This document shows positions 48,086 to 56,819 of a stretch of DNA of 64,000 nucleotides, piece after piece. The stretch comes from Halomonas icarae (GTDB lineage: Bacteria > Pseudomonadota > Gammaproteobacteria > Pseudomonadales > Halomonadaceae), in NCBI RefSeq assembly GCF_009901955.1, contig NZ_WUTS01000001.1, forward strand, positions 3,307,637 to 3,371,636. The letters run 5' to 3'. The position numbers and the translations under genes were made by a program. Position 1 is the first letter of the stretch. Each line of letters opens with the position of its first letter. Below the pieces are notes generated by a model. That model was given only the letters and a program-made list of their open reading frames with translations, was not told the origin of the DNA and searched no databases.

Positions 48086-49069
48086 ATGCAGCAGCTTCAG
48101 CAATTTAAAGGGCGCTTCGGCGCCCTCTTTCTGGCACTAGGTGTCAGCCTTTCACTGAGCGCCGGCGCCGCCGACGATCAACAGGAAGCACGCCTGGTAT
48201 TGCTGGGCACAGCCGGCGGCCCATCCGCCAAGGCGGCTCGGGCCCAGCCCGCCAACGCTCTCGTCATCGGCGATGATGTCTACATCATCGACGCAGGCGA
48301 TGGCGTAGTGCGTCAGATGATCCTGGCCGGTATTTCTCCACGCGACCTGCGCGCCGTCTTCCTGACCCACCAGCACTCCGACCATAACGTTGGCTATTGC
48401 CCACTGCTGGTTCGAAGCTGGGCCAGTGGCCAGCGCGATGATATTGATGCTTATGGTCCTGAGCCGCTTCAGCGGATGACCGATGCCTGCATGGCTCTGA
48501 ACGAGTGGGACATTACCCTGCGCCAGGTCGACGAGGGGCGCCCTGACCTGACGCGTATGGTGAAGGTCCACGAAATCACTGCCGATGGAGTCATTTACCA
48601 GGATGACAATGTCACCGTGACCGCCTTCGAAGTGCCCCACGGTGCCGCAGAGCCGTCTTACGGCCTACGTTTCGATACGGCCGAGCATGCCATCGTCTTC
48701 TCGGGCGACACCTCGGGCGGTGACAACCTCATCCAACACGCCCAGGATGCCGACATTCTTGTGCACGAAGTGGTCAGCGTACCCGGTGTGGAGGCGCTGG
48801 TTGAGCGCATCGACCCGGGCAATGATGCACTGGTGCGGCATATCGTTGAGGCTCATACACCACCCGAAGAGGTGGGCAGAATCGCGAAAAGCACCGGGGT
48901 AGACACCCTGGTACTCAATCATTTCGTGCCGACCGGTGGGCCTAGTGATAATGACCAGTCCTGGTATGACGCGGCCAGCAGTGAATTCGATGGTCATATC
49001 ATCGTGGGTCAGGATCTGATGGAAATCCCCCTGACCAAGAGCCCCACTCCTGACCAAGGGAAACAGTGA
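48086..49069 (+). CDS. secreted MBL-fold metallo-hydrolase
   Basis: 327 residues with a signal peptide (about 1-29, ending SAGAA). RNase Z/arylsulfatase-like MBL fold with the complete motif THQHSDHNVG (H95, H97, D99, H100), EVPHGAAEPSYGLRFDT, IVFSGDTSGGDNLI and ILVHEVVSVPGVE. Function unknown; exported to the periplasm. Its stop overlaps the maiA start (TGATG), so it is part of the homogentisate operon. It is a paralogue of the protein at 56820-57860. Confidence 0.85.
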   Translation: MQQLQQFKGRFGALFLALGVSLSLSAGAADDQQEARLVLLGTAGGPSAKAARAQPANALVIGDDVYIIDAGDGVVRQMILAGISPRDLRAVFLTHQHSDHNVGYCPLLVRSWASGQRDDIDAYGPEPLQRMTDACMALNEWDITLRQVDEGRPDLTRMVKVHEITADGVIYQDDNVTVTAFEVPHGAAEPSYGLRFDTAEHAIVFSGDTSGGDNLIQHAQDADILVHEVVSVPGVEALVERIDPGNDALVRHIVEAHTPPEEVGRIAKSTGVDTLVLNHFVPTGGPSDNDQSWYDAASSEFDGHIIVGQDLMEIPLTKSPTPDQGKQ

Positions 49070-49713
49070 TGACGACACTTTATGGTTACTTCCGCTCATC
49101 GGCTGCCTATCGGGTGCGCATCGCGCTAAATCTCAAGGGACTCGACTATGACCAGGCACCGGTCAACCTGGTAAAGGGCGAGCAGCGCGGAGATGCCAAT
49201 CTCGCTCGCAACGCCCAGGGGCTGGTACCGGTACTCGAAACCAGCGAGGGAACACAGCTGACTCAGTCACTGGCTATCTGTGAGTACCTCGATGAGATAT
49301 ATCCCGAACCGCCACTTCTGCCGGCAGATGCCGAAGGTCGTGCGCGAGTGCGCGCCCTGGCCCAGCTGGTGGCCTGCGAGATCCACCCTCTCAACAACCT
49401 CAAGGTACTCAAGTACCTGGTGGGCGAGCTCGGTGTGGGTGACGAGGCCAAGCTCGGCTGGTACCGCCACTGGATCGCCGAAGGCTTCCAGGCCCTGGAG
49501 GCCAAGCTCACTGCCGAAGCGGGCAGCGGCAAGTTCTGTCATGGAGACTCCCCAGGCCTGGCGGACATCTGCCTGGTCCCCCAGGTGTTCAACGCCGAAC
49601 GTTTCGAGTGCGATCTGTCGCCCTACCCGAGGATTCGAGGTATCGCAGCCAACTGTCGTGCGCTTCCCGCCTTTGCCAAGGCAGCTCCGGAAGCACAACC
49701 GGATGCCGGCTGA
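49069..49713 (+). CDS. maiA: maleylacetoacetate isomerase
   Basis: 214 residues, zeta-class glutathione transferase. Family segments: LYGYFRSSAAYRVRIALNLKG, VNLVKGEQRGDANLARNAQGLVP, IHPLNNLKVLKYL and FCHGDSPGLADICLVPQVFNAERF. The catalytic SSCS-type motif reads SSAA here, keeping the serines at 10-11. It turns maleylacetoacetate into fumarylacetoacetate. ATG 49069 follows the MBL stop; GTG 49066 is an alternative. Last gene before the operon terminator. Confidence 0.94.
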   Translation: MTTLYGYFRSSAAYRVRIALNLKGLDYDQAPVNLVKGEQRGDANLARNAQGLVPVLETSEGTQLTQSLAICEYLDEIYPEPPLLPADAEGRARVRALAQLVACEIHPLNNLKVLKYLVGELGVGDEAKLGWYRHWIAEGFQALEAKLTAEAGSGKFCHGDSPGLADICLVPQVFNAERFECDLSPYPRIRGIAANCRALPAFAKAAPEAQPDAG

Positions 49714-49732
49714 GAAACTAGCAGGCTAATGG

Positions 49733-49768
49733 AACGGGCAGGACTTCCCGAAAGTTTTGCCCGTTTTT
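49733..49768 (+). terminator. Rho-independent terminator of the hmg operon
   Basis: AACGGGCA at 49733-49740 pairs with TGCCCGTT at 49758-49765, with an inner ACTT/AAGT pairing, followed by a T-run. It lies 20 bases after the maiA stop and before the MFS gene. Confidence 0.82.
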
Positions 49769-49801
49769 CTGTTGGCCGATAACAACATTAAGGAGACCTC
49801 G

Positions 49802-51034
49802 GTGCTGAGGCTGACCTCCCCCGCCACCATCGTGGTGCTGGCCGCCCTGACGGCCCTAGGCCCGCTGGCCACCGATATGTACCTGCCGGCAATGCCGGCG
49901 ATGGCCGAAGCGTTGAACACCGGGCCCGACCAGGTACAGCTGACTTTGAGCCTCTACATGGCAGGCTTTGCCCTGGCCCAACTCTTCTGCGGACCGATCT
50001 CCGATCGATTCGGGCGCCGACCGGTGATGATCGCCGGCTTCTCCCTTTTCCTGGCTGCCAGCCTGCTGTGTGCCTTCGCGCCCAATATCGAGTGGCTACT
50101 GGCAGGCCGCTTCCTGCAAGCCTTCGGTGGCGCCGCCGGCCCGGTGCTGGGGCGCGCCGCGGTTCGCGATATCTACGGCCCCGTCGAAGCAGGCCGCGTT
50201 CTCTCCTACATGGCCAGCACCATGGCACTGGCGCCGGCGCTTGCCCCGGTAGTAGGAGCAGGGCTGCTACTGTTCTTCGGCTGGCAATCTGTCTTCCTGC
50301 TATTATCGCTCTATGCGGTGATCATGCTGTTTATCCTGACCCTGTTGATGCCCGAGTCACTACCGCCAGAGCGGCGTCAGTCGGTCGCACCACGCATCAT
50401 CCTCTCCAACTACCGCATGCTACTGACCCAGCGCAGCTTCCTCGGCTATACCCTGATCAACGCCAGCGGCTTCGCCGGTCTGTTTGCCTTCCTCTCGGGC
50501 TCCTCCTTCGTACTCATCGAGTATATGGGGCTATCGCCGTTCCAGTATGGTATCGGGTTTACCTTGATCGTGGCGGGGTTCTTTTCGGGCACTTTGTACA
50601 GCGGTCGTTACAGCCATCGCCTGGGTCGAGATCGTTTGTTGTGGATCGCCACCTCGCTCTGTGCATTGTCCGGTAGCAGCATGGCGGCGCTGGCAATATT
50701 CGGCGTGCACCAGCCCTGGGCGGTCATTGGCCCTCATATTCTGTTTCTGTTCGGTTTCGGTATCGTCATGCCGCAGAGCATGGCCGGCGCCCTGGCGCCC
50801 AATCCCGAATGCGCAGGCTCCGCCTCTTCACTGTTCGGCTTCCTGCAAATGACCATCGCCGCTCTGGGAGGGGCCCTGGTCGGCCAGTTTCACGATGGCA
50901 CTTCACTCACCATGGCCGTGGCCATTGGACTCGCGGGCTTGTTGTCACTACTGGCATTCTTCAGCTTGGGAAGAAACAGTGATATGAGCTCGAGTTCCGC
51001 GCCACCATCAGCTACCAAAAAGGTATCGCGATGA
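49802..51034 (+). CDS. Bcr/CflA family MFS drug-efflux transporter
   Basis: 410 residues, 12 membrane helices. The Bcr/CflA signature is visible: ALGPLATDMYLPAMPAMAEAL, QLTLSLYMAGFALAQLFCGPISDRFGRRPVM and LQAFGGAAGPVLGRAAVRDIYG. Members export drugs, sulfonamides or metabolites by proton antiport. I choose GTG 49802 since AAGGAG lies 6 bases before it and the hmg terminator hairpin overlaps the earlier ATG at 49757. It may export an aromatic compound, but this is only from position. Confidence 0.9.
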   Translation: MLRLTSPATIVVLAALTALGPLATDMYLPAMPAMAEALNTGPDQVQLTLSLYMAGFALAQLFCGPISDRFGRRPVMIAGFSLFLAASLLCAFAPNIEWLLAGRFLQAFGGAAGPVLGRAAVRDIYGPVEAGRVLSYMASTMALAPALAPVVGAGLLLFFGWQSVFLLLSLYAVIMLFILTLLMPESLPPERRQSVAPRIILSNYRMLLTQRSFLGYTLINASGFAGLFAFLSGSSFVLIEYMGLSPFQYGIGFTLIVAGFFSGTLYSGRYSHRLGRDRLLWIATSLCALSGSSMAALAIFGVHQPWAVIGPHILFLFGFGIVMPQSMAGALAPNPECAGSASSLFGFLQMTIAALGGALVGQFHDGTSLTMAVAIGLAGLLSLLAFFSLGRNSDMSSSSAPPSATKKVSR

Positions 51035-51136
51035 TGGGACCAGCCCGCAAGCGAGAGTATTTTTTGGCATCTGATGACATCAAGTAACTCCCATAACCCA
51101 TATTAAAACCATAATATAAATAAGGATTGATAGAAA

Positions 51137-53572
51137 ATGGCTCAACCATTTACTCTTGGGACCTGCACAACGCTGCTGACCGCTCTACCGCTAGTCGCAA
51201 TGCTTGGCATCCAGCCAGCCGCGGCCGCTGAGGTGACCATCGAATGGAGCCAGGCCGGTACGCCACATGTCTTTGCCGACGACAATTACGGGCTGTTCAT
51301 GGGCTACGGTTATGCCATCGCTCAGGATCGCCTCTTCCAGCTCGAGATGACACGACGCAGTACACAGGGCCATGTCGCTGCAGTGCTGGGCGAGGAGTAT
51401 ATAGACTTCGACACGGGGGTACGCCGCAACTATGATCCGGAGCGTATTCGCCGGCAACTGGCAGCTTTGGATAAGCACGAGTACAACATCCTTCAAGGCT
51501 ATGCCGATGGCATCAATCGCTGGCTCGAGGAGATCGAAGCAGCGCCCGACAACCGAATGCCGAAGCAATTTCTCGATCATGGCTTCAGACCTGAACCCTG
51601 GGAAGCCTTCGATGTCGCCATGGTCTTCATCGGCACCATGATTAACCGCTTCGGCGACTACAACACCGAAATCCAGAACCAACAGATCCTGAATAACCTA
51701 ATCAGGGAGCATGGTCAGGATACTGGCAAGGCCATTTTTGACTGGCTGCTGGCCTTTTACGATCCAGATGCCCAGACCACGGTGCCAAATGGCGAATGGG
51801 ATCCCGCCAGACGCCAGGGTGCCTTTACTCTTGGCGGGACCGACCCCGCCTTCACATCGACAGCTCCCCTGGAACGATCTCAGGACCTGGCCGAGCTGTC
51901 GGCTCCCGAGAAGGCCTTCAGCAACATATTGGTGCTCGGTCCGGAGCGCACCGACTCGGCTACATCGATCCTGATAAACGGGCCGCAGTTCGGCTTCTAC
52001 CAGCCGGCCTATACCTACTCTATTGGTCTGCATGGCGCCGGCTACAATGCCGTTGGCAACAGCCCTTTCGGCTATCCAATGGTAGTATTTGGGCATAATG
52101 GAAAGATCACCTGGGGCAGCACTTGGGGAGCCGCCGACAACGTCGATATTTTCCGGCTAGAGCTTGACCCCGACGATCCAACCCGCTATCGCTTCGAGGA
52201 TAGCTACCGGAAGCTCGAAATGCGCTCCGAGACCATCACCGTAAAGGGCGCAGAGGACGTCGACATAAAGGTCTATCGCTCCCACCACGGGGCGGTAGTC
52301 GATTACCGACCTGACGAAGGCGTCGCCTACGCCAAGCAGCGCGGCTGGGAGGGCAAGGAAGTCTCCACCCTAATGGCCTGGAATCGTGTTGCCAAGGCTG
52401 AGGACCATACAACTTGGCAGGCGGAAGTCAGCCAGTCAGCGATCAATGTCAACTGGTACTATGCTGATCAGCAAGGCAATATCGCCTATGCGCTAGGGGG
52501 CCACTATCCCGTCAGGGCCCCCGGTAGCGACGGCCGACTCCCGATGCCGGGCAACGGCGAATACGAATGGCAAGGCTTCATGCCTTTCGACAGTAACCCC
52601 CAGGTGCTCAACCCGTCCACCGGCTACATCACCAACTGGAACCAGCGTCCGGCAGAGGGGATGCCTAACCCAGACATGTGGTGGTATGCCTGGCACGAAG
52701 CCGATCGCGTTCAGACACTCATCGACGCCGTCGAGTCTCAGGAACGCCTGAGCGCTGACGAGGCCTGGCAGCTGATGATGGATGCATCCTTCGTCGACCC
52801 AAGCCCACGCTTCTTTATTCCTCTTCTGCTCGACGCACTCGATGGCGAGAACGATGACACGCTTCGCAGGGGGGCTGAGTTACTCTCCAAGTGGGATTAC
52901 ATGGAGTACGATCAGGATGCTGACGGTGAGTATGACCAGGCCGCGATCCCCTTGTACCGAGCCTGGCTCGAGCAACTGATCATACTAAGCCTGAGCGATA
53001 TACTGCCCGAAGAAATCGCTCCCTGGTTCCTGACCACCGGCCACCTCAAACCAGGCCAGGCTAGCACCGGCAGCACCAATATCTCGGTGGCGGCGAAGTT
53101 GGTGTATAGGGCGCTGCGTCAACACCAGCATGGCGAGAGCGGTACCTACGACCTGTTCGCGGATCGCGACCCGAAGCGGCTGATGCGTGAAGCCATGCAG
53201 ATCGCCATCGCCAATCTTCAGCAGACGCAGGGCGATGACATGGATGCCTGGCGCAGCGGAGTAGCCCATACTATCTTCTCGCATCGCAACTTCATGGGCG
53301 TGCCTCAAGCCGGTAAAGACGAAGACATCCGCGTTCATCACGCCATGAATCGCGGCACTGAGAACAACATGACCGTGTTCACGTCGCAGGAGGCACGCGG
53401 CTACGAAGTGGCGGCGCCAGGACAATCCGGCTTCGTGGCTCCTGATGGAGATCGCTCACCGCATTATGACGATCAGATCCCGCTGTTCCGTGAACTCGAG
53501 AACAAACCTGTGCTACTAAATACGGCGACGATCCGGGAGGACTCCACCAGGCAGGAACGACTGACGTACTGA
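51137..53572 (+). CDS. penicillin G acylase homologue (periplasmic Ntn hydrolase)
   Basis: 811 residues; signal peptide 1-30 (ending PAAA). It is close to E. coli penicillin G acylase: YGYAIAQDRLFQLEMTRRSTQG, NGPQFGFYQPAYTYSIGLHGAGY, VFGHNGKITWGSTWGAADNVDIF, INVNWYYADQQGNIAYALGGHYP and YITNWNQRP are all in order. The nucleophile is S262 (KAFSNILVLGP), exposed by autoprocessing of a spacer peptide into alpha and beta chains; N in ITNWN is the oxyanion residue. The E. coli enzyme has a longer spacer and SNMWVIG. Predicted to hydrolyse (hydroxy)phenylacetyl amides in the periplasm and free phenylacetate. Confidence 0.9.
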   Translation: MAQPFTLGTCTTLLTALPLVAMLGIQPAAAAEVTIEWSQAGTPHVFADDNYGLFMGYGYAIAQDRLFQLEMTRRSTQGHVAAVLGEEYIDFDTGVRRNYDPERIRRQLAALDKHEYNILQGYADGINRWLEEIEAAPDNRMPKQFLDHGFRPEPWEAFDVAMVFIGTMINRFGDYNTEIQNQQILNNLIREHGQDTGKAIFDWLLAFYDPDAQTTVPNGEWDPARRQGAFTLGGTDPAFTSTAPLERSQDLAELSAPEKAFSNILVLGPERTDSATSILINGPQFGFYQPAYTYSIGLHGAGYNAVGNSPFGYPMVVFGHNGKITWGSTWGAADNVDIFRLELDPDDPTRYRFEDSYRKLEMRSETITVKGAEDVDIKVYRSHHGAVVDYRPDEGVAYAKQRGWEGKEVSTLMAWNRVAKAEDHTTWQAEVSQSAINVNWYYADQQGNIAYALGGHYPVRAPGSDGRLPMPGNGEYEWQGFMPFDSNPQVLNPSTGYITNWNQRPAEGMPNPDMWWYAWHEADRVQTLIDAVESQERLSADEAWQLMMDASFVDPSPRFFIPLLLDALDGENDDTLRRGAELLSKWDYMEYDQDADGEYDQAAIPLYRAWLEQLIILSLSDILPEEIAPWFLTTGHLKPGQASTGSTNISVAAKLVYRALRQHQHGESGTYDLFADRDPKRLMREAMQIAIANLQQTQGDDMDAWRSGVAHTIFSHRNFMGVPQAGKDEDIRVHHAMNRGTENNMTVFTSQEARGYEVAAPGQSGFVAPDGDRSPHYDDQIPLFRELENKPVLLNTATIREDSTRQERLTY

Positions 53573-53598
53573 GCTACTCTCCTCACCTCATAGCGCAC

Positions 53599-53632
53599 GA
53601 AGATCCTCGATGCAAAGGTCGAGGGTCTTCTT
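53599..53632 (+). terminator. hairpin after the acylase gene
   Basis: GAAGATCCTCGA at 53599-53610 pairs with TCGAGGGTCTTC at 53619-53630 (one G-T pair), followed by TTG. It starts 27 bases after the acylase stop. Confidence 0.65.
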
Positions 53633-53800
53633 GTGACAATAGCCTGATCAGCTCTTGAAGAGCACCTCACTACGGCAGTAACGCCGAGACACCATCTCTG
53701 CCTAACTCCAATAGCCTGCTTCAGCGGCCCATTTGCAGCGCTGGAGACTGTTGCGGCTGTGGCAGGCAGAGAACAGACTACTGGCAGCCTCGGGCAAGCT

Positions 53801-53826
53801 CGAATATCTAGGGGGTGCTAGATTCG
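53801..53826. promoter_or_regulatory. imperfect dyad upstream of feaB-like gene
   Basis: CGAATATCTAG (53801-53811) and CTAGATTCG (53818-53826) are complementary apart from a two-base bulge. The site is about 90 bases before the dehydrogenase ATG and could bind an activator such as the neighbouring AraC protein. Confidence 0.3.
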
Positions 53827-53916
53827 TTGAGACATGTCAAACGAAAACCGGTACACCGGCTTAGTTTATCTTGGGCAGCTACACAGCACCCTCCCTTTCG
53901 CAAGAGGCAAAAAATA

Positions 53917-55413
53917 ATGAGCGATACCATGCTACCGCGTCTAAGCGAAGTTAATGCCTTTTTTGAACGTGCCACCGGCAGCTTTGTCGATGGCCACTAT
54001 GCTGCGGCAACCGATCAAGTTCGAGAGGTGCTTGACCCATCCTCGGGTGCGGCGCTTGCCAAGATTTGCTTGGCGGACATGGCGCTGGTCGATGAGGCGG
54101 TAGCGTCGACGAAACGCTCTTTTCAGCACCGTCATTGGCGCGGACTATCGCCGGCTCAGCGTGAGCGGGTCTTACTAAAATTCGCCGATATAATCGAAGA
54201 ACATGCCGAAGAACTTGCTCAGATCGAAACTCTTAACCAAGGCAAGTCGATTCATATTAGCCGCGCAGTAGACGTTGGCTTCTCCGTCGACTTCGTTCGC
54301 TATATGGCGGGCTGGACGACCAAGGTAGAGGGAAAAACAACCGATGTGTCCATCGGCATGCCCGAAGGGGCCAAGTTTAACGCTTATACGCTTCGCCAAC
54401 CCGTGGGTGTCGTCGCCGGCATCGTACCCTGGAACTTTCCCATGATGATTGCATTATGGAAGGTCTTGCCGGCCCTGGCAGCCGGATGCTCGGTGGTGAT
54501 CAAGCCGGCAACGGAAACCCCGCTAAGCGTGCTGCGGCTGGCGGAGCTGGCCCTCGAAGCCGGCTTGCCGCGCGGAGTATTCAACGTGGTGGTCGGTTCC
54601 GGCTCGATGGCCGGCGCACGCCTGGCGAGTCATCCCGACGTGAATAAGGTCACTTTTACCGGCAGTACCGAGGTTGGCAAACAGATCGGACACGCGGCCG
54701 TGGATCATATGGCCAGCTTCTCGCTTGAGCTGGGCGGAAAAAACCCTATGCTGGTGCTGGCAGACGCCGACGTTGACGCAGCCGTGGAGGGCGCACTCAT
54801 GGCGGGCCTGCTCAATCAGGGTCAGGTATGCGCCGCAGCCTCACGCTTCTATGTTCACCGTGACCTGCACGACACTTTCTGCAACAAGCTTCATGGCGCT
54901 ATCTCGCAGATGTCAATCGGTCCCGGCATGGACCCCAACGCACAGCTTAACCCGGTTGTTTCCCACCGGCATCGGCAGAGCATACTTTCCCATCTGCAGC
55001 GTGCAGAGCAGGAAGGTGCCAGGGTACTGAGTGGACCCTCAATACCCGATAGCGAAGGCTTCTACGTTTCGCCCGTGGTCTTGAGCAACGTGACACAGAA
55101 AATGAGCGCGGCGCGTGAAGAAATCTTCGGTCCCATACTATCGGTCATACCCTTCGATGACGTGGATGAGGCGCTTTCCATGGTCAACGATAGTGACCTG
55201 GGCCTGGCGGCAAGCGTATGGACGAATAACCTGTCGGAAGCCATGCGCCTTATCCCCGAAATTGAAGCCGGCACAGTCTGGGTCAATACACATGTTACGC
55301 TTGATGCCAGCTTACCGTTTGGGGGAGTCAAGCAGTCGGGTATTGGAAGAGAGTTTGGTCGTGAGGCTCTAGAGGCCTGTACGACTCTCAAGTCCGTATG
55401 CATTGCTTACTGA
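53917..55413 (+). CDS. feaB: phenylacetaldehyde dehydrogenase (FeaB-like)
   Basis: 498 residues of the aldehyde dehydrogenase superfamily. GVVAGIVPWNFPMMIALWKVLPALAAG, general base E271 in SLELGGKNP and nucleophile C305 in NQGQVCAAASRFY are present. Overall order and wording (LAQIETLNQGKSIHISRAVDVG, GRDFG-like IGREFGREAL, TLKSVCIAY) follow E. coli FeaB, which oxidises phenylacetaldehyde to phenylacetate with NAD+. Next to a FeaR-like regulator and amine dehydrogenase genes this assignment is strong. ATG 53917 (MSDTMLP) is preferred over 53815; AGAGG precedes it. Confidence 0.88.
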   Translation: MSDTMLPRLSEVNAFFERATGSFVDGHYAAATDQVREVLDPSSGAALAKICLADMALVDEAVASTKRSFQHRHWRGLSPAQRERVLLKFADIIEEHAEELAQIETLNQGKSIHISRAVDVGFSVDFVRYMAGWTTKVEGKTTDVSIGMPEGAKFNAYTLRQPVGVVAGIVPWNFPMMIALWKVLPALAAGCSVVIKPATETPLSVLRLAELALEAGLPRGVFNVVVGSGSMAGARLASHPDVNKVTFTGSTEVGKQIGHAAVDHMASFSLELGGKNPMLVLADADVDAAVEGALMAGLLNQGQVCAAASRFYVHRDLHDTFCNKLHGAISQMSIGPGMDPNAQLNPVVSHRHRQSILSHLQRAEQEGARVLSGPSIPDSEGFYVSPVVLSNVTQKMSAAREEIFGPILSVIPFDDVDEALSMVNDSDLGLAASVWTNNLSEAMRLIPEIEAGTVWVNTHVTLDASLPFGGVKQSGIGREFGREALEACTTLKSVCIAY

Positions 55414-55440
55414 GAAACAAACATAGTGAGAAATGAACTG

Positions 55441-55479
55441 CACCCTGAAAGTTAGACAACCAATCCAGCTTTCGGGGTG
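55441..55479. repeat. imperfect hairpin, possible IS3/IS150-type end remnant or terminator
   Basis: CACCCTGAAAG at 55441-55451 pairs with CTTTCGGGGTG at 55469-55479 (one G-T pair). The string TGAACTGCACCC followed by GAAAGTTAGACA resembles the left end of IS150-group elements, but no transposase is here. It could equally be the terminator between the convergent feaB-like and feaR-like genes. Confidence 0.4.
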
Positions 55480-55527
55480 AAGTTAAAAATACCAGCTGCT
55501 CGGCTAGACCTGCGCGACTCTTTCCAG

Positions 55528-56469
55528 TTATGACTTATCTCTATAATAATGATGCCGATAGTCTCTTGGTGACTGACCAAATGCTTTCTTGAAGGCACGG
55601 CTAAAGTGGGCTGAGTCTGTAAACCCCCATTCAAAGGCAATATCGGTAATTGAGCGATGTGCTTGCGCAGAGCAAGTCAGGGCCTCGGCACTTCGTTCAA
55701 GGCGTCTTCTCTGGATATATCGTGCCACGGTCTCTGCTTGCGTTTCGAAGACTCGATAGAGCTGACGCACAGATATATTGAGACGTATCGCCACCTTGTT
55801 TGGCGACAGGTCAGTATCTTGAAGTTGTTGATCAATTAAAAGCTTCGCACTTCTGTACAAGTGCTCAGCCGTATTCATGTCTTCTTCAGGATGTGTCTGC
55901 CCCCAATCCTGAGCTCGAAGCAACGCAATCATGGCTGCACATAGTGCCTCTCCTTCACTCTTATCGACCTCACCAGGCCCAAGAGAAAGAATTCGGCTCA
56001 TCATCATCTGAAGGATGTCCCCGCTGGGTCCTGCGATCCGCAGTTTACCAAAAGGTACTTCTCGCTTATCGAGTCGTTTGAGAACATCTTGACGCGGAAG
56101 ATGAAAGGAAGCGTGGTCAATTAAACCATAAGGAAGAATCTCGCACTCTTGGACCGAGTCCACCAGAGCCATTTCACCGGCATTCAAACTTGTTGAGCGG
56201 CCATTTTGGTAGATCTCGGCTCGCCCGCGGCGTTGCAAGATAAGAAAACAGTGTCGATCATCTTCATTATCGGCGTTGAGACGCCGCCGTGTGATGTGCT
56301 TCGCATTCGTTGTTATCTCGGCAACTTCTAGTCCTACGCTTGTCAAGCATTTGACATCACCGAAAAAAGGCATCCCGCTTGGCGGCTGTGCATCAAAATT
56401 ACCGCATACTTGACGCAGCGAAGTCAGCCAATGAGAAAACACGGGCTGGACAGGACTCAAGGAAGCCAT
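55528..56469 (-). CDS. feaR: AraC family regulator (FeaR-like)
   Basis: 313 residues: an N-terminal AraC-binding-like domain (about 30-200) and a C-terminal double helix-turn-helix (SPNKVAIRLNISVRQLYRVFETQAETVARYIQRRRLE and SITDIAFEWGFTDSAHFSRAFKKAFGQSPRDYR). Position beside a FeaB-like dehydrogenase points to FeaR, the phenylethylamine/tyramine-responsive activator of E. coli; QhpR of the amine dehydrogenase cluster is also AraC-type, so it may serve both. AAGGAG lies 5 bases before ATG 56469. The gene is visibly AT-richer than its neighbours. Confidence 0.85.
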   Translation of the reverse strand: MASLSPVQPVFSHWLTSLRQVCGNFDAQPPSGMPFFGDVKCLTSVGLEVAEITTNAKHITRRRLNADNEDDRHCFLILQRRGRAEIYQNGRSTSLNAGEMALVDSVQECEILPYGLIDHASFHLPRQDVLKRLDKREVPFGKLRIAGPSGDILQMMMSRILSLGPGEVDKSEGEALCAAMIALLRAQDWGQTHPEEDMNTAEHLYRSAKLLIDQQLQDTDLSPNKVAIRLNISVRQLYRVFETQAETVARYIQRRRLERSAEALTCSAQAHRSITDIAFEWGFTDSAHFSRAFKKAFGQSPRDYRHHYYRDKS

Positions 56470-56819
56470 AGCGTCTCCTTTCGACTAAAGTCGAAGATCT
56501 TTGGCCAAACGTTCACGATCATTACACGCCATTCTAGTTCATCCGTCCAATTCTTATATAAATGCGCATTTTGGGAAAATATGGCATATGTCACAACGAG
56601 TCAATTGTACAGGCATGGGGAGTCAAGAAAGCCCCCTGCCTTGCGTATTTACTAGACATAGCTGACCTTCAAGAGTCAGCGCCGAACCAAAATCGTCAAG
56701 GGTCCGATCGATATCGCACCCCAAACCCTGACAATCAGGCTGCCTGGGCGAGAAACTGGCCGGAGGTAAGCAGACTTGGCAGGCATCGACTACCAAACAT
56801 AATAAACAGGCACTCCCCT
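56470..56819. other. divergent control region feaR-like / MBL-fold gene
   Basis: 350 bases without a credible gene. A perfect small hairpin TTCGAC-TAAA-GTCGAA (56480-56495) lies in the leader of the AraC gene directly before its ribosome site. The remainder is AT-rich and probably holds the divergent promoters; no clear consensus was found. Confidence 0.5.

Larger units (their letters stand above)
53573..53916. other. control region between acylase and aldehyde dehydrogenase genes
   Basis: 344 bases without a credible gene. It holds a terminator hairpin (53599-53630) after the acylase gene and an imperfect dyad CGAATATCTAG / CTAGATTCG (53801-53811 and 53818-53826), a possible operator ahead of the feaB-like gene. 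Nothing else was recognised. Confidence 0.5.
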
